Positions 43,277-55,900 of a DNA stretch of 64,000 nucleotides are shown in pieces. Numbering within the stretch: the stretch's first letter is position 1; each line of letters opens with the position of its first letter. The notes under the pieces are model-generated. The model saw only the letters and a list, made by a program, of their open reading frames with translations. It made no database searches and had not been told where the DNA came from. Origin of the DNA: Obelidium mucronatum (Eukaryota > Chytridiomycota > Chytridiomycetes > Chytridiales > Chytriomycetaceae); contig JAIVFH010000135.1 in the NCBI GenBank assembly GCA_025765595.1, forward strand, positions 1-64,000. The letters are read 5' to 3'. A program made the translations under genes and the position numbers.

Positions 43277-45770
43277 ATGTCAGTGGCTGCAGGGCAGGAG
43301 CCCGATGCCTTCGACCTTGTCAGCGAAATCGTCAAGCTGAGAATTGCAGATGACTCGCTAACAATCAAGCAAGTTTATGCGGCTCTTATAGGGCAGGGGA
43401 GAGAGTATTCGGAAAGTACGTCCCTGTATGTGGACCCAGATTTGTGGTCACTAAAACAGAGAGTTTGCGTCATCCGAAAACAGCCAAAGTCAAAAAATCT
43501 TTTCGACTGGCATCGCGTGTTCTGAAACCAAGCGAGGATGTGGGCGTTCAAGAAAAACAGAAGGAAGTTCAAAAGAAGTCAGCGGGAGACGGCATCACCA
43601 AACACACACGCACAGATGTCACTAGCATGTTTAAAGCCGCACTCAAGTTACTTGATAACACGGACGAGTGTTTGAGCTTAGCAGCCCAATCGTTTTTGAC
43701 GGAATCTCAACTTCCAAGTGCAAATCAGGTATCTATTAAAATTTAAACATGCAACCTATGTATCTTTAAAAGGTCACATTATTTCCATATCATTTGCTTA
43801 TCGCAGTACGATGTTGAAGTTATCAGGAATCTTGCGGATAAAGTCACAGACACCAAGGATTCCCCACCAAACACACTCGTGAACAGTTGGGTTGTTCTCG
43901 CAGGAATACATTTGTTTCATCAGGATTATCCCCAGGCCATCAGTGCACTCCATGATGCCTTCAGGATTTTGAAAAGCATGCCCTTACCTCTCGATAAATT
44001 GAAATTGGCGGCAATCAGTTACTTGAAGAGCTCCGTATTTGCCGCTTGGGGCCATGACGTGCGCCAGGTAATTGACGCTTTGGATCAGTCTCTTGAACTT
44101 GATCCGGCGTGTGCGAGATCTAGAGCCTCAAGGTGTATTCTACGTCATAGAATGAACTTGGTGGATGAACTCCTTGATGATGTTCAAAGCCTGTTACATT
44201 ATAACCCAGAAGGATCATTCCATCATGCCGAATCATTCTATCTTGCCGCACTGAATTTGTTTGCGGAGAACATGATTGACGCGGGGAAATTTTGGCTTGA
44301 CTTTGGCGACAGATTCTTGTTTCTGTATCCTACTGAAAAGACCGAGAGGAATAACGAAGCCCACAAGGTGTACGCGAAAGTTTCGAAAAATGCCCCTCCA
44401 AAGCAGTTTGACTTTCCATTGCGATCCCCAGATGTCAGCCAAATTGCACCAACTGGGGCGTTGGGTCAACTGGACGCTCTTGGAGATATGATCTATCAAA
44501 AGATGTTGGAAGATTCTTTTACGTCTCGCCCAAAGACTAAAAAATCTATCAACATGAAGAAAAGTCTTGTAGACTCAAGTGAAATCGATCGGTCAGTTCC
44601 TTTGCTTCCTGAAGATGGTGATCAAAGCGGGTTAAAGGGAGAAGGGGCTCAAGTTTTACGAGAGGCGTGGGCAGAAGGAATGGATTTCGAACCAATTTAT
44701 GGAATGCCGTTGTTGCACAAAAAGTGTTTTCTTGGGGACATCAAGTGGTTGAAGGAAAACCAAGAATGGCGAATGCTGGAATTCCGCGTATCTGGGATGA
44801 GATTCTCTCCCTTGATGTGTATTGTTCAAGGGGCTCGACAATTAACTCGTTTTGAGAGTTTCATGAATCATAAGGCGGCGGCTTCGTTTCTTTTAGAAAA
44901 GGGTGCTCAAATCAATGCTCGATGCGTGATTGGAAACACGGCTCTCTTTTATGCAACTGGTTATGGATGTAACAAGCGAACTTTGGAGATTGCCAAAGTT
45001 TTGCTGGACGTGAGTGAGAAAGCATCCAACTAAAAATATTTCCCTAATATTTTTCATTCATTACAGGGCGGTGCCGCAGTCAACATTCAAAACCGGTTTG
45101 GATGTACTGCGATTTTAGCCCCAATTATGGCTGGATCGCAAGAATCTGTTAAATTATTGGCAGAGTATGGGTGTGATGCCAGAATACCAGATTATGAACG
45201 CACTGTTCCGTTGGGAATTGCTAAGAGCCGACCGACTATTTTTAAGATCATTTCTGATGCTGTATCCTTGCGCACAGAAGCTTCGACTGAGAAAGCAAAT
45301 TGTCTTCTTTGTGGCTTTTCAGGTGGTCCTCTGAAGTATTGTCCGAACTGTTTGGTTGCTGGATATTGTTCAGCTCCTTGCCAGCGGGCGGATTGGAAGA
45401 ACCACAAGCGTTGTTGCAAGACGGACGACGTAATAGTTGTAACGCTTTCAGACCAGCTTTCAGCAGGAGTTTTTAAAATCCAACCGCTTGATCAGGCAAA
45501 GGCTGAGAAGTTAATGGAGGAGGGTGGGAAGTTGCGATCCATTCGTACTGTGAAAATTCAAGCTGGGCGAAACATGGGACACATCTGGTTTATGACAAGG
45601 AAAGATCCTTTATCAAAACCATTCTGCCTGAAGAAAAGAACCATGCCAGGATTGCAGCTTTGATTGAAGCCGAAGGGGTTTTGGGAGAAAAGGGTTATTT
45701 TCACGCTCAAGTTGATGGATCTTCTTTGAGATTGCTGGTTTCAAAGCTACTCCCTCCTTGCAATTGGTGA
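43277..45770 (+). CDS. TPR-ankyrin-MYND zinc-finger protein
   Basis: Multi-domain adaptor-like protein. It begins MSVAAGQEPDAFDLVSEIVK at 43277. After a short intron near 43418 and another near 43729-43806 come TPR-like helices (LAGIHLFHQDYPQAISALHDAF, QVIDALDQSLELDPACARSR). Then ankyrin repeats (AASFLLEKGAQINARCVIGN, GGAAVNIQNRFGCTAILAPI, SVKLLAEYGCDARIPDYER; intron near 45008-45066). A MYND finger, CLLCGF..KYCPNC..AGYCSAPCQRADWKNHKRCC, lies at about 45300-45420. The C-terminus continues after a one-base frame break near 45585 as HLVYDKERSFIKTILPEEKN and ends PPCNW at 45770. MYND fingers bind proline-rich partners; no SET domain is present. The specific partner is unknown. Confidence 0.85.
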
Positions 45771-45862
45771 ATGCGCGAATTTAAACTAGATGTTATTCCA
45801 AAGAATATTTTTTTAAGTCTCTCTGCTATTCTTCATTTTTGACCAATCGTTTTCCTCCACCA

Positions 45863-47140
45863 ATGAGCAGATCAGCCGCAGTCAAGCGACTCATGAAAGA
45901 GTACATGGATCTAGAACAAGATCCTTCACCAGACTTTATCGCGTATCCAATCAATGACGAGAATGTGTTTGAGTGGTGAGGGCCTCTTGCGAGGCAGCCA
46001 CTCTTGAGGGCTAACATCTGCAAATTCAGGCACTTTACACTCCGAGGACCAGATGAGGGCGGGTTTTCTGGTGGCAAATATCATGGCCGTATTGTCTTTC
46101 CTACAGATTATCCATTCAAAGTATGCTTGATTCAAGACGCATTATATGTTGGGTTCTAAAGCCTAACCCACACAAAAACGTAGCCTCCTGATATGTACTT
46201 TCTGACTCCAAATGGGCGCTTTGAACTCAATAAGAAGATTTGCTTGTCCATAACGGGATTCCATGCAGAAACTTGGAGACCAGCATGGTTGGTTGCAGTC
46301 CTATACTGTCCTACCCTGTTCTCTGTTTAAAATGCTATTTGTATCGAATTAAAACAGGGGAATCCGATCTGCTCTCACTGCTCTGATTTCCTTCTTTCCA
46401 ACTGAGGGAAATGGCGCCATCGGGGCGTTGGATTACACTGCGGAAGAACGAGCTATTATTGCAAAAAAGAGTCTGGATTGGTCCTGCACTGGTTAGGCAA
46501 AATATTGGGAATTCTTGGGAACTTGATTGTTAATCGTGGTGGGTTTAGGTGTCTGTGAACGTTGCGAAGGCGTCAAAATGCGCGATTTATTGACGGACGA
46601 ACTATTAAATAAGGAGCGCAAAAAGGTTGAGGGAGCGGATGAGATTTCATTTTCAGTCAAGGCCGTTGGTTCCACTGAGTCTATTGCAACTCCTGCGGCA
46701 GAGGACGACAGACAGCACCTCTGCTGCTGCCCATGATGGAGGAAATGGTAGGATCTTTCAATCTTCATTATTCAGTGCCGTCTGAGTTTTTGTTTTTGTT
46801 TTAGAACCAGCCAAAGTTCCAGGAGGCAGTGTTCCAACAACTCCAGCTGCCACTCCTTCCACAATAAACATTCCTTCAGTAGAAACGTCAACATCGACGC
46901 AAAATCCAGAGTCGACCAGTGGCTTACGCCAACGTAACACAGTTTCCGCAGAATCTCCCGCAGGCGGGATTCCTCCGACGACACCAGGGGCACCACAGGC
47001 CCCCGTGAATGTAATCCAAGTAGATCCAGCTGTAGGAAGCATATTACAAACGTCGTCGACAGATTGACACGGCAATTCTCTGTCTTTCTGGTCTGGCACT
47101 TTACATCGTCATTCGCAGAATAGGGCTCTCTTTTGCATGA
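45863..47140 (+). CDS. UBE2J/UBC6-type tail-anchored ubiquitin-conjugating enzyme
   Basis: ER-membrane E2 of the ERAD pathway. It starts MSRSAAVKRLMKEYMDLEQD; spliced exons give NVFEWHFTLRGPDEGGFSGG, YHGRIVFPTDYPFKPPDMYF, then NGRFELNKKICLSITGFHAETWRP with the catalytic Cys in the UBE2J-specific context instead of the HPN motif. GAIGALDYTAEERAIIAKKS closes the UBC fold. A Pro/Thr/Ser linker follows. After a one-base frame break near 47055 the protein ends in a single membrane helix (QIDTAILCLSGLALYIVIRR and a short luminal end), stop 47140. Introns lie near 45976-46028, 46120-46182, 46287-46359, about 46493-46548 and about 46738-46803. The frame of the linker exon alone would stop before the anchor, so the shift matters for localisation. 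Confidence 0.88.
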
Positions 47141-47230
47141 AGAAAATAAAGATAAACATATCCAACGATTTCTTTATTCTTATTTTAATATTAGTATATA
47201 TATTTATTTTCTTACTTTGAAACGCGCAAG

Positions 47231-48026
47231 ATGGTATGAAGCAACACCTCAGCGCAAACCAACCACTTAACACTTAATCCGCTTTTAAAAAGGAAGTTCT
47301 TCTTGGAATCACTGGAAAGGACTTTGTCCTGACTGCTTCGGATGCCACAGTGGCCAGAGGAATTGTTGTTCAGAAGAGAGGCGAGGACAAGAGCCGTGCC
47401 CTCAACAAACACAATATCATGTTGTTTACTGGAGAAGCTGGAGACACGACTCAATTTGCTGAATACATCCAGTGCAACACACAGGTTTGTTGGATAGCAC
47501 CAACTATTAAAACCCAAGCTAACACGATACACCACTATGCCATTCAACATATAGCTCTATCGCATGCGAAATGGAATGGACTTGAGCACGAAGGCTGTGG
47601 CGTCGTACGTCCGTAAAGAACTGGCAACATCTCTCAGATCAAGAGTACGCGGCTTTTTAAAATTCAAAATACACGCCTCCATCTATCAAACAAACGCCTG
47701 GACTCAAAAGTTATTTATTCATTTAGAATCCATACACTGTCAACCTTCTTATTGGAGGAGTCAACCCAAAAACCGGAGACCCTGAGTTGTACTGGCTCGA
47801 CTACCTCTCCTCAAGCGTTAAGCTGGACTACGCGGCCCACGGATACGCGAGTTACTTTTGCATGAGTACAATGGATCGATACTGGAAGGCGGGGTTGAGT
47901 TTGGAGGAAGCCATCAACTTGCTCAAGAAATGTTTGGAGGAATTGAAGGTTCGGTTCATCGGAAACTTGCCCAAATTTGTCGTCAAAGTTACAGACAAGG
48001 ATGGAATCCGGGAGATTGAGATTTGA
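47231..48026 (+). CDS. 20S proteasome subunit beta-4 (PSMB2/PRE1 type)
   Basis: Non-catalytic beta subunit of the 20S core. The first coding exon is the ATG alone (47231-47233); an intron of 59 nt follows, then EVLLGITGKDFVLTASDATV, GIVVQKRGEDKSRALNKHNI, GEAGDTTQFAEYIQCNTQ, an intron, LYRMRNGMDLSTKAVASYVR, a further intron, and NPYTVNLLIGGVNPKTGDPE, YWLDYLSSSVKLDYAAHGYA and KCLEELKVRFIGNLPKFVVK. There is no N-terminal Thr nucleophile, consistent with beta-4. Family members start with Met-Glu-x-Leu-(I/L)-Gly, which is exactly restored by joining ATG to the second exon. The frame is intact. Confidence 0.93.
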
Positions 48027-48235
48027 GTGTTCCCATCCCACTGTTGTATTCCTTTTTGTAAGGAGATCGTGATTTTCGTAATATATCGCTTTGTTTTGCT
48101 TTAAGATGCATCTATCTCTATGTATGAATGATACAAGAACGATCAAAGAGAATTTCGTTTTAATAATGCTTTGAACCACACCAACTCATGCGCGCCTGCA
48201 ACTTCAATCTGCTCCTTCATTGAATGTGCTAATAT

Positions 48236-49007
48236 TTACTCTGCCCAAGATTCTTCCACCGTTTCTCTAACTCGCCGGTTGTACGCTTTGCGATCCTCCT
48301 GAATATCATCATTCATGTCAGAAGGAATACTGCTTCTTACAAAACCATACCGTAAATAATCTAGCAGCTTCCGTATTCGCAGGGCTGTTTGGATTCGGGT
48401 CATGTAGCAATGATTGGATAGAGGTCAAAATAGCAGCTGTATCATACGTAGGCGACCTTGAAAAAACATAGCCATGAACACACAGCACATGGAAATTAAA
48501 AAAAGAAGAGCAAAACCATCGATTCTGCAGAATATCCAAACACAAGTCTCCATTCGCATAGACATTCGGATGAAACATTTTCGAGACAAAACGAACGTGG
48601 GGTGGTTTGGTTGGGTATGATTCATCGAAAGTGAGAATGAGCTTGAAGGTTCCGTCTTCAAATGGAGTTTCTTCGGGGCCAAAGATGACAGCGTTCCAGA
48701 TAAGACTAGTTTGAAGAACAGCATAATGATATGATATATCGTAAGGAGCAATCGAGGACAGTCCGAAATTGCAAGAGAAGGTAGTTGAATGTTAATCATG
48801 CATGGGTGATATACTTGAGCTGGTTCTTACACATTGTCTGGGCATGGGGCGCCTGAGACACCTTCAGGTGGATCTGTGCTGAGTTTCTTGAAGTCTCTCA
48901 TCAATCTGCGCTTTGCTGTTGTGCTAAGATAAAACATAACAGAGACAATCAGTTCACGTTCTAAGCATCTGGAGCAAACGTAATTGGGGGGAGCCATCTC
49001 ACCTCAT
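48236..49007 (-). CDS. RAD6: RAD6/UBC2 ubiquitin-conjugating enzyme
   Basis: E2 that, with RAD18 and BRE1, ubiquitylates PCNA and histone H2B. Exons, read on the minus strand: Met-Ser split by an intron right after ATG-AG (49007), [20 protein letters not shown] and [11 protein letters not shown], then after an intron a segment with [20 protein letters not shown] and [20 protein letters not shown], then [15 protein letters not shown] with the catalytic Cys, another intron, [34 protein letters not shown], and the last exon [20 protein letters not shown] with stop at 48236. The order and spacing match RAD6 closely; the acidic tail of budding yeast is absent, as in most other species. Convergent with the proteasome gene (209 bp between stops). 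Confidence 0.93.
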
Positions 49008-49136
49008 CTTGGGGATTTGTGACGAAATTTCAAAAACTGTTTCAACCAATCCCGTACTAAATGCATTCAACGCGTAATAAACAGAAAAAGATAATCAAAA
49101 ATACGTATTTATTCTGCCTATATTCCTGCGTATGCC

Positions 49137-49746
49137 TCACGTTTCTTTGTCTAACCACGCCTTGTATTCACTCCAAGACACCCGATGCTTCAATGACTGG
49201 TACCTTGTCACTTTCACACCCTGCCGAATGTCCTCAGTAATTCCTACCTCGAAAGCCGCCTTTCTTCAACAAACTGTCCAAGGCCTCTCTTTGAGTCCAC
49301 CTCTGCTCCGCAGCAACCTCGGGCAAGTACGTCGCAGTTCGTGCAGAGGCTTCGCCCTCACACTGAAACTCTATCCAGATGCCGTGGAGTCCGATGGTCC
49401 AGTCCAAATAGCCGCCAGGAGCTGCTTCAAAGTTGACAAGCAGCGATACGCCAACTTCCAAACTGGACAATTCAGGCAATGAAATCGGAGAGAAGCGGTG
49501 GTCTTTGAATGCGCTTTGGATGGAATAAGTCTGCAGAGTGCTGAGGAGCGGCTTCTGTGGGGAGAATGTTCCAATACAGCCTCTCAGGTTTGAGTTCTTT
49601 TTCCATGTGACAAAGAGCGGATACGCTGGATAAGGAGCAAGAGCTTGAGACAGCAATGCTGCTTTCGAAGGGTTGACGTTGGTCAGGTGCGAGTCGATAG
49701 TTGCGAAACAGAAAAGGCAAGCCGCTTCAATGTTGATAGTGTCCAT
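49137..49746 (-). CDS. AMMECR1-domain protein
   Basis: Conserved cytosolic/nuclear protein of the AMMECR1 family, biochemical function unknown. It starts MDTINIEAACLFCFATIDSH at 49746 and shows the family blocks PLFVTWKKNSNLRGCIGTFS (with the RGCIGT motif), AFKDHRFSPISLPELSSLEV, LDWTIGLHGIWIEFQ, and TATYLPEVAAEQRWTQREAL DSLLKKGGF. A one-base frame break near 49250 leads to GITEDIRQGVKVTRYQSLKH and SWSEYKAWLDKE, the expected C-terminus, with TGA at 49137. It is intronless. The dynein stop lies 161 bp upstream on the same strand. Confidence 0.9.
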
Positions 49747-49907
49747 TTCTCAACGAATCATCATTTGCTTACTCTTTCATAAAACGCGAAGAAGAAGGCG
49801 AAGAAATGATTCAAAGGCCAGGGCTAATAATTAAATCTTCAACCGTATCAATGAAACACCTATCTCGTTTATTAATCAGACACACCCATTCGTTCTTCCA
49901 ACATTAC

Positions 49908-52900
49908 TCACGCAACAAGGGCAATTCCTTGCTGAACCACAACTTGTGCAAGATTTCCGTTTTTGATCATCATCTCTGCCGCAAACAACACAACCGTGCG
50001 GTCACTGTTGAGATACACTGGAATAGACAATTGAACTGGACTGTTTTGTTGGGATCCGCGTCCAGGACTCATAATTGCTTTAGGTACACTCTTCGCTCCT
50101 TTCTGCCAAATAAGTGAAACACGGTCGAGCTTTGTTGCAATTTCAGTGGAAGGTCCAAGACCGCTACTTGGATTGAATTCGCCGCCTTCAATGCGAAGAC
50201 CTTTGGAATACACATCTTCAGCACAAAGAAACTTGTATCTTTGAATAACTTCTTACCAGTCAGTGGGAATCCAGAAGATTCTTCACCAATCACCACCAAC
50301 AGCTTCAGTTCTTCCAACGACCATTTTTCTTTTTGAGCAACATCTTGCATTGTGGCTGTCACAAATGCTTCTGGAGCAAAAAGCCCACCCAACCAAATTG
50401 GAGTTTGTCGAAACTGTGAAGAATCAGTGTTCGAAATCTCAACCAGCTGAGACAAGCGGTTTGAAAGATCCTGAATCCACGCATCCAAAGACATGGAGGA
50501 TGCTGTCTTGTGTTTCTTCCAATGTGGGGGGATGATGCCTGCAAGACACAATTCATTAGAAATCAAGGAGTCGCCTTTTTCCTTTCAGATACCTTTCAGA
50601 ATCGATTCGATTAATTCCCTTAAATGGTTTGTTTGCTTTACTTTGCCTTCAGTCAATTCGTGGAGACTCAGAAGGTCCTCGCGAACAATTTTCAACAACT
50701 CCACTCCTGTTTGGTTTTCTCTTTGAAAGTATCTAAAGAGAGGATCTTTGATTTGAGAGTTGCCTTTCAACCCGATCGGAATCTCCTGCGAAAAAATCAT
50801 ATTTCAATAAAGATGAAGACATGACGATAAAACCTATACCTTTGGTAAAATCGACAACCAGTCTTGGACGTGTTTTTGAACAGTCCGCATCCACGTTGGT
50901 GTTCCATAAGATTGGAGCACTGTGTCCAACAGAGCGTCATTCGTCTTCAGAAGAGAGATTAACCTTACGTAACTTTCGAAGCATTTCGGTTCCTGAAGAT
51001 GACGAGTTGAGCAAAGAATACTCCTGAACAGAAAAAAAAATTAAACATACCTTTAATCGTCATTAGCACTTTTTCGGCATTCGCTGGAAGACCCAGCCAG
51101 GTCGGTGGCTGTTGTTCGGGTAAACGACCCACCCAATCCAAAATCTTGTCCATTTTCGTTTCATCGGGGATCAAAAGGGCAGAACCTTTCCCACCTTCAC
51201 TTCCTACCTGCACTCGCGCTTACAAGGGCGAATTTCACATCGTAGCATGCTGGCCGGAACAGCGCGTTGACAAAGGAATCCAACAGCACTTGATCACTAC
51301 ATACAATAAAATGAGTAACATAGAAATAGCGATACAGAGAAATAAACTCAACTGCTCATTGTCAATCTTTCCACCATAAATGGTTTCTTTAATCAGCGTC
51401 TTGATAGCAGGCCACGGAATTTTCTCAGGTGCAATATTCGCACGACCTGATCCAACATCGTCGATCCAGTTATCAATAATTACTAAACACATTTCGTAAT
51501 CTGAATCATTGAACTCGTAGGCCTTGGTCCAACCGAGTGGCGCGTATCGCAGGCGTTCTTGAACAATGGCGTGTAACCACGCAATCAAAAAGTACAAGCG
51601 AGAACGCTCAGCAGGTCCCTTTTGACAACCGGGCATTCGAAATACCGGACAGAGATTCTTGTAAATTGGCTTTAATACCAGGCTGCAGTGGGGTGGCCAA
51701 AAAAGTGTTAGTCGATAAGAATTGCAATATGGCACAGCCCAAAACACTCACAGGAGGCTCAAACATGAGAGTTCTTGAGAGTCTCAAAAGATTCACAGGA
51801 ACGACTGGATTAGTTTCAGTCGTAAAAAACAGTCGGAAGGACTTGTTTGCTTTGAGAGAGTGCAGTCTCTTTTCGAGTTGACCTAACCAGGAGGGTGCCA
51901 AGTGCACATTCTTCAACAAAACCCAGCTTCCATCCCGGACGGCTGATTGAGATTGCCGTTTCTGCAAGCTGGAATCCTTCTTGCGATCCCATTGCCACAG
52001 ATGTCAACTTAACGCCTTCGTCTCGAGCAAAATGTTCCACCCGATTACTGGCGTCATAGCCTGGAACTGAACAAAAGGCAACCGGAGTATTAAAAGTGCA
52101 TTCTTCAATGACGATTGAGTGTAAGTTCAGATCTGAGTGTAAGGATTCCCCGAAGGTGGCCTCCAAAAGAATATTGGAGGCAAGAATAAGTCGATCAGGA
52201 CGGAAGAGCTTCACAACAATTAATTTCCTCAAGGCATTTATAACAGGCGCTAATTTTTAAAGGAAATAAATACAGGCGAATTCCAAGATTTGATCACTTA
52301 CATTGAATGGAGTCCACCCAGCACATTGGAATAGAGTCTTCTGGAGCTTTGTCTGTTAAAAACCGTTGCCACTCGGAAGCATTCGTCGACATATGATTCA
52401 ACACATCCTTAAAGACACGCAATGAAGATAAACTTAGGGCCTTTTGCGCTCCTTCTGCTCCCAAGAGTGACACCACAGGTTGTGGCAACGACCCTATAGA
52501 TTTCACACTCCTTTCACCTCCAGATAGGAAAAAGTCATATTCGTCCAGGCCAAATTGGTCCAAAGTATTGTGCACCTTGATTTGACAAAGTAAGACACTG
52601 AAAATCACTTGGTCGTCATGTAGTAAAGACTTTGTCGCACGAGAGTGAGTCACAGTAAACAAATCCTTGGTTATGATACCCATTCTTTGACTGTAGTCAG
52701 TGATTCCTTGCAATGTTGGATTTTTGTGGAGGACGAATTGGAAGATCTGATTGAAAAATTCCAAGGAAAACTGGTAGAAGTAATGAAGCTGACTTAATTG
52801 CTCAAGGCAAAAGAAAATTGAGCTGCAAGCTTGTGCAAGTGGCGTATAGGCTGCTGTAACCTCTTCGACTTCTTGCAAAATAACATCAGTATCTTCCACT

Positions 52901-55900
52901 TTTTTGGTGATGTCCAAAGCTTCCTGTTTCAGAGTTTCCAAAGTCTCCATAATATTGTCATCGTCCAGAATGTTCCCGCGAGATTCGTTCAGAGCCTGCA
53001 GCAAGAGCTTTTCCAAATGACGCAGACGCAACTGAAACTCTCCCTTCGCCTTCACAAGATCACTTCGCTTACGATCAGTGTCTGGTCTTTCGGCCCGTAA
53101 CACTTGATACAGGCACTGGCTCTGGAGGGAACCCCGAGTCACAGTGAAGTTCACAAAAGTCACACGCGAACAAATGTCGGGCCCAAAGTTCGCCGTTGGA
53201 TCCCGAGTCGACAAAAACAATCTGAATGAAGGACTGAAATCAATTTCTTGGCCACCTAGTCTTATCAAAACGCGTCCGCCGGTACGTCGGAACTCCTTGT
53301 TCAGAACGGCATTCAATATCGGGTCAAGACTTTCTACATCCTGAACCAAAAGAACGTTTCCGAAACGAAGAGCACTTTCCAGCACTTTGAGAAACGAGTC
53401 ATCCAAAAAGGAGGTCACTGTCAGCTTTCTTTCCTTGTACGAATTTTTCAAAAACGCAATCGCTTGTCCAGCGGGATCAATGATGAGAGGATAGCGATTG
53501 AATCGCTGCAGCATAATGGCTGGTTGGATTGTTAGTGATACATATACAGTGGGTAAATATTGTTACCATTTTCGGTACAAAGTTCGTCTGTTGGCAACAA
53601 CCGTTCCTGCCAAACTGCTCGCTCGTCCGCATTCGACAAATACTCAGAAATTGATAACGTGCTCTTAACGCGAATTCCTGAATTTACTAGGTGGGCGGTC
53701 CACTTTTTCAGCAGAACTTCACGGTATTGCTGGTCAAAGTACCCAGCATATGCTAGAAAAGCAGACGAGAGCAAAACATCACCAATTATGGTGCTCATTT
53801 CAAGATCAAAGGACTGACTAGATTCACTCCAACGGTCGTTTTCAGAAGACAGATTTTCAAGCAACGCCACACTTCGATCCACACGGAACTTAACCTTTTC
53901 CATTTCGCTTTTAAGCGCCTGTGTTTCGCTGATCAAGATCGCATATTCTTCTTTGAATAAAGTAATATTGCTTTCGAGCTCGATAATAGATGCTTCGGTT
54001 TCGGCAGCTTTGACTTTACTTTTGGCTGAACTGGATTCGAGTTCCTGAACTTCTGCACGCAATGGGCCAACACTGTCTAAAATACTCGAGTAATTGACTT
54101 GAGCGATTACCCATTTAACAAGAGGGCCACACGCTTTGGATGCGTGATTCACGGTTTCAAAGTTGAAGTTGGGATTGCTGATATACGACTTGGTGATTTC
54201 ATCTCGAATCCGTTTGGTGAGTTTGTCCGTGTTGAAATTAACAATGCTGGCGATGAAATCATCCTTTCGAATGACCGCTTGCACAGCCTTCCAAGAGTCA
54301 ATCTTATGTCCTAGCAGGATGCAAACGGACTCCATGGCGAGCTTCACTGTTTCCGGTGGATTACCCATTGATCGAACTTCAGTCAATTGTTGCTTCTTGA
54401 TGCTGGACACAGATTGCTGCGCTTCCAAAACCATGGGTTCACAGTTTGCCAAGTCATGTTTCACAATGGCACTTCTTTCTTCAATCAGAATAGACTGCTT
54501 TGCAATCTCTTCTTGCATCTTCAAGGCGATCGCCTTTTGATGCTCAGCTTCCTGCTGGCCCGTCACCATCTTCTTGAGTTTTTCGTTTGCCAAAGCGGTC
54601 TTTTCTTCAAGTTCGGTTTTCTTGATGGCAAGACTTCGTCGTAACTCTTCAACTTTTACTACCGTATCCTTCATTTTATCAAGACCGACGTTGATATGCT
54701 TCTGTTGCTCCTCCAAATCACTGCGCTTTTCATTGTAAAGCTTCACGTAGTGGTTTATAAAGTCCAAGTAATGGCGTGGTGTGACATGATTAAATCTTCC
54801 CTGGCTGCGTCCCAACTTGGCGTTCAACTCGTATAGAGATTTATGCACGAATACGAACGAGTTTAGCACGGCGCTTCGGTAGGTAATGGGTAAAGGTATG
54901 TCTTGATAAGAAACAGGGAAACTGGACGGCGGTACATAGTTGCCATCATCAAGGTCTAACGTATCAGTGAATTCCTTTCCGACTTGATAGAATGCCTGAT
55001 CCGACCAATCACCAAACCAATCCAAGACACAGCGATTGAAAAGCGCAGGTGAGGTGGCGGCGCGAGACGACAGGCCACCTTCTGGTGGATTCATTGTGAA
55101 GACAATGTGTAAATTCTTCATGACTAAATGAATTATAGTTTCGCAAGTGAGAACGAGACATTCAGAGTGAATACACTAACCTTGCACAGTAAACCACTTG
55201 TACAACTCGTCTGGAGAATCAATTGACACTCCTTCGCGAAGAGCACCTTCCCTACAAGCGACCATCAATGCTGAGTGTTCATCTCCTTCAAATAGACCAG
55301 GTACTTCTGCATTGGCCAGTAGCGTATTCATCCTCTCCAAGAAGCCTGAATCTAAAACGTTGCTTTCATCCATAATAAAGCATATTTTCTCCCCTTTACA
55401 GCCAGCTCGTCGAAGTACAACGCGAAGATCTTCATCAAAGTCTTCGGCTGTGTACTTATTGTGCACTTTGATCTGAAAAACGGAGAGACCATTCATCCAA
55501 GCAACAAATCGTGATAACGTGGTCTGAAGATGAAACCAAAATCAACCGCAACCCTTTGAGAGCATGAAAACATACCTTTCCGGAACCGCTGACACCAATG
55601 AGAAGTAAGTGTCCCTGCATTTGCTTGAAAACACGATCAATTCGCAGTGCATGTTCCAAAACGTCGTTGAACAGAACCAATGGAACATCTAGCTCTTCTT
55701 CATAAAACACTTTCAATCGGGCCTTTACGAAATCACGCAATGAGTCCCGTTGAACGGATTGGTAACTCTTGGAGATCCAATTTGAGAACAGAATTGGCCG
55801 CTCAAGGATTTTTGAAATATCCAAGTTCGGAAAATGCTTTCCTGCCACAATGTCGATTTGAGTATCAGTCCAGAGCCGCTCTTCGTCGGTCACAAGGCGA

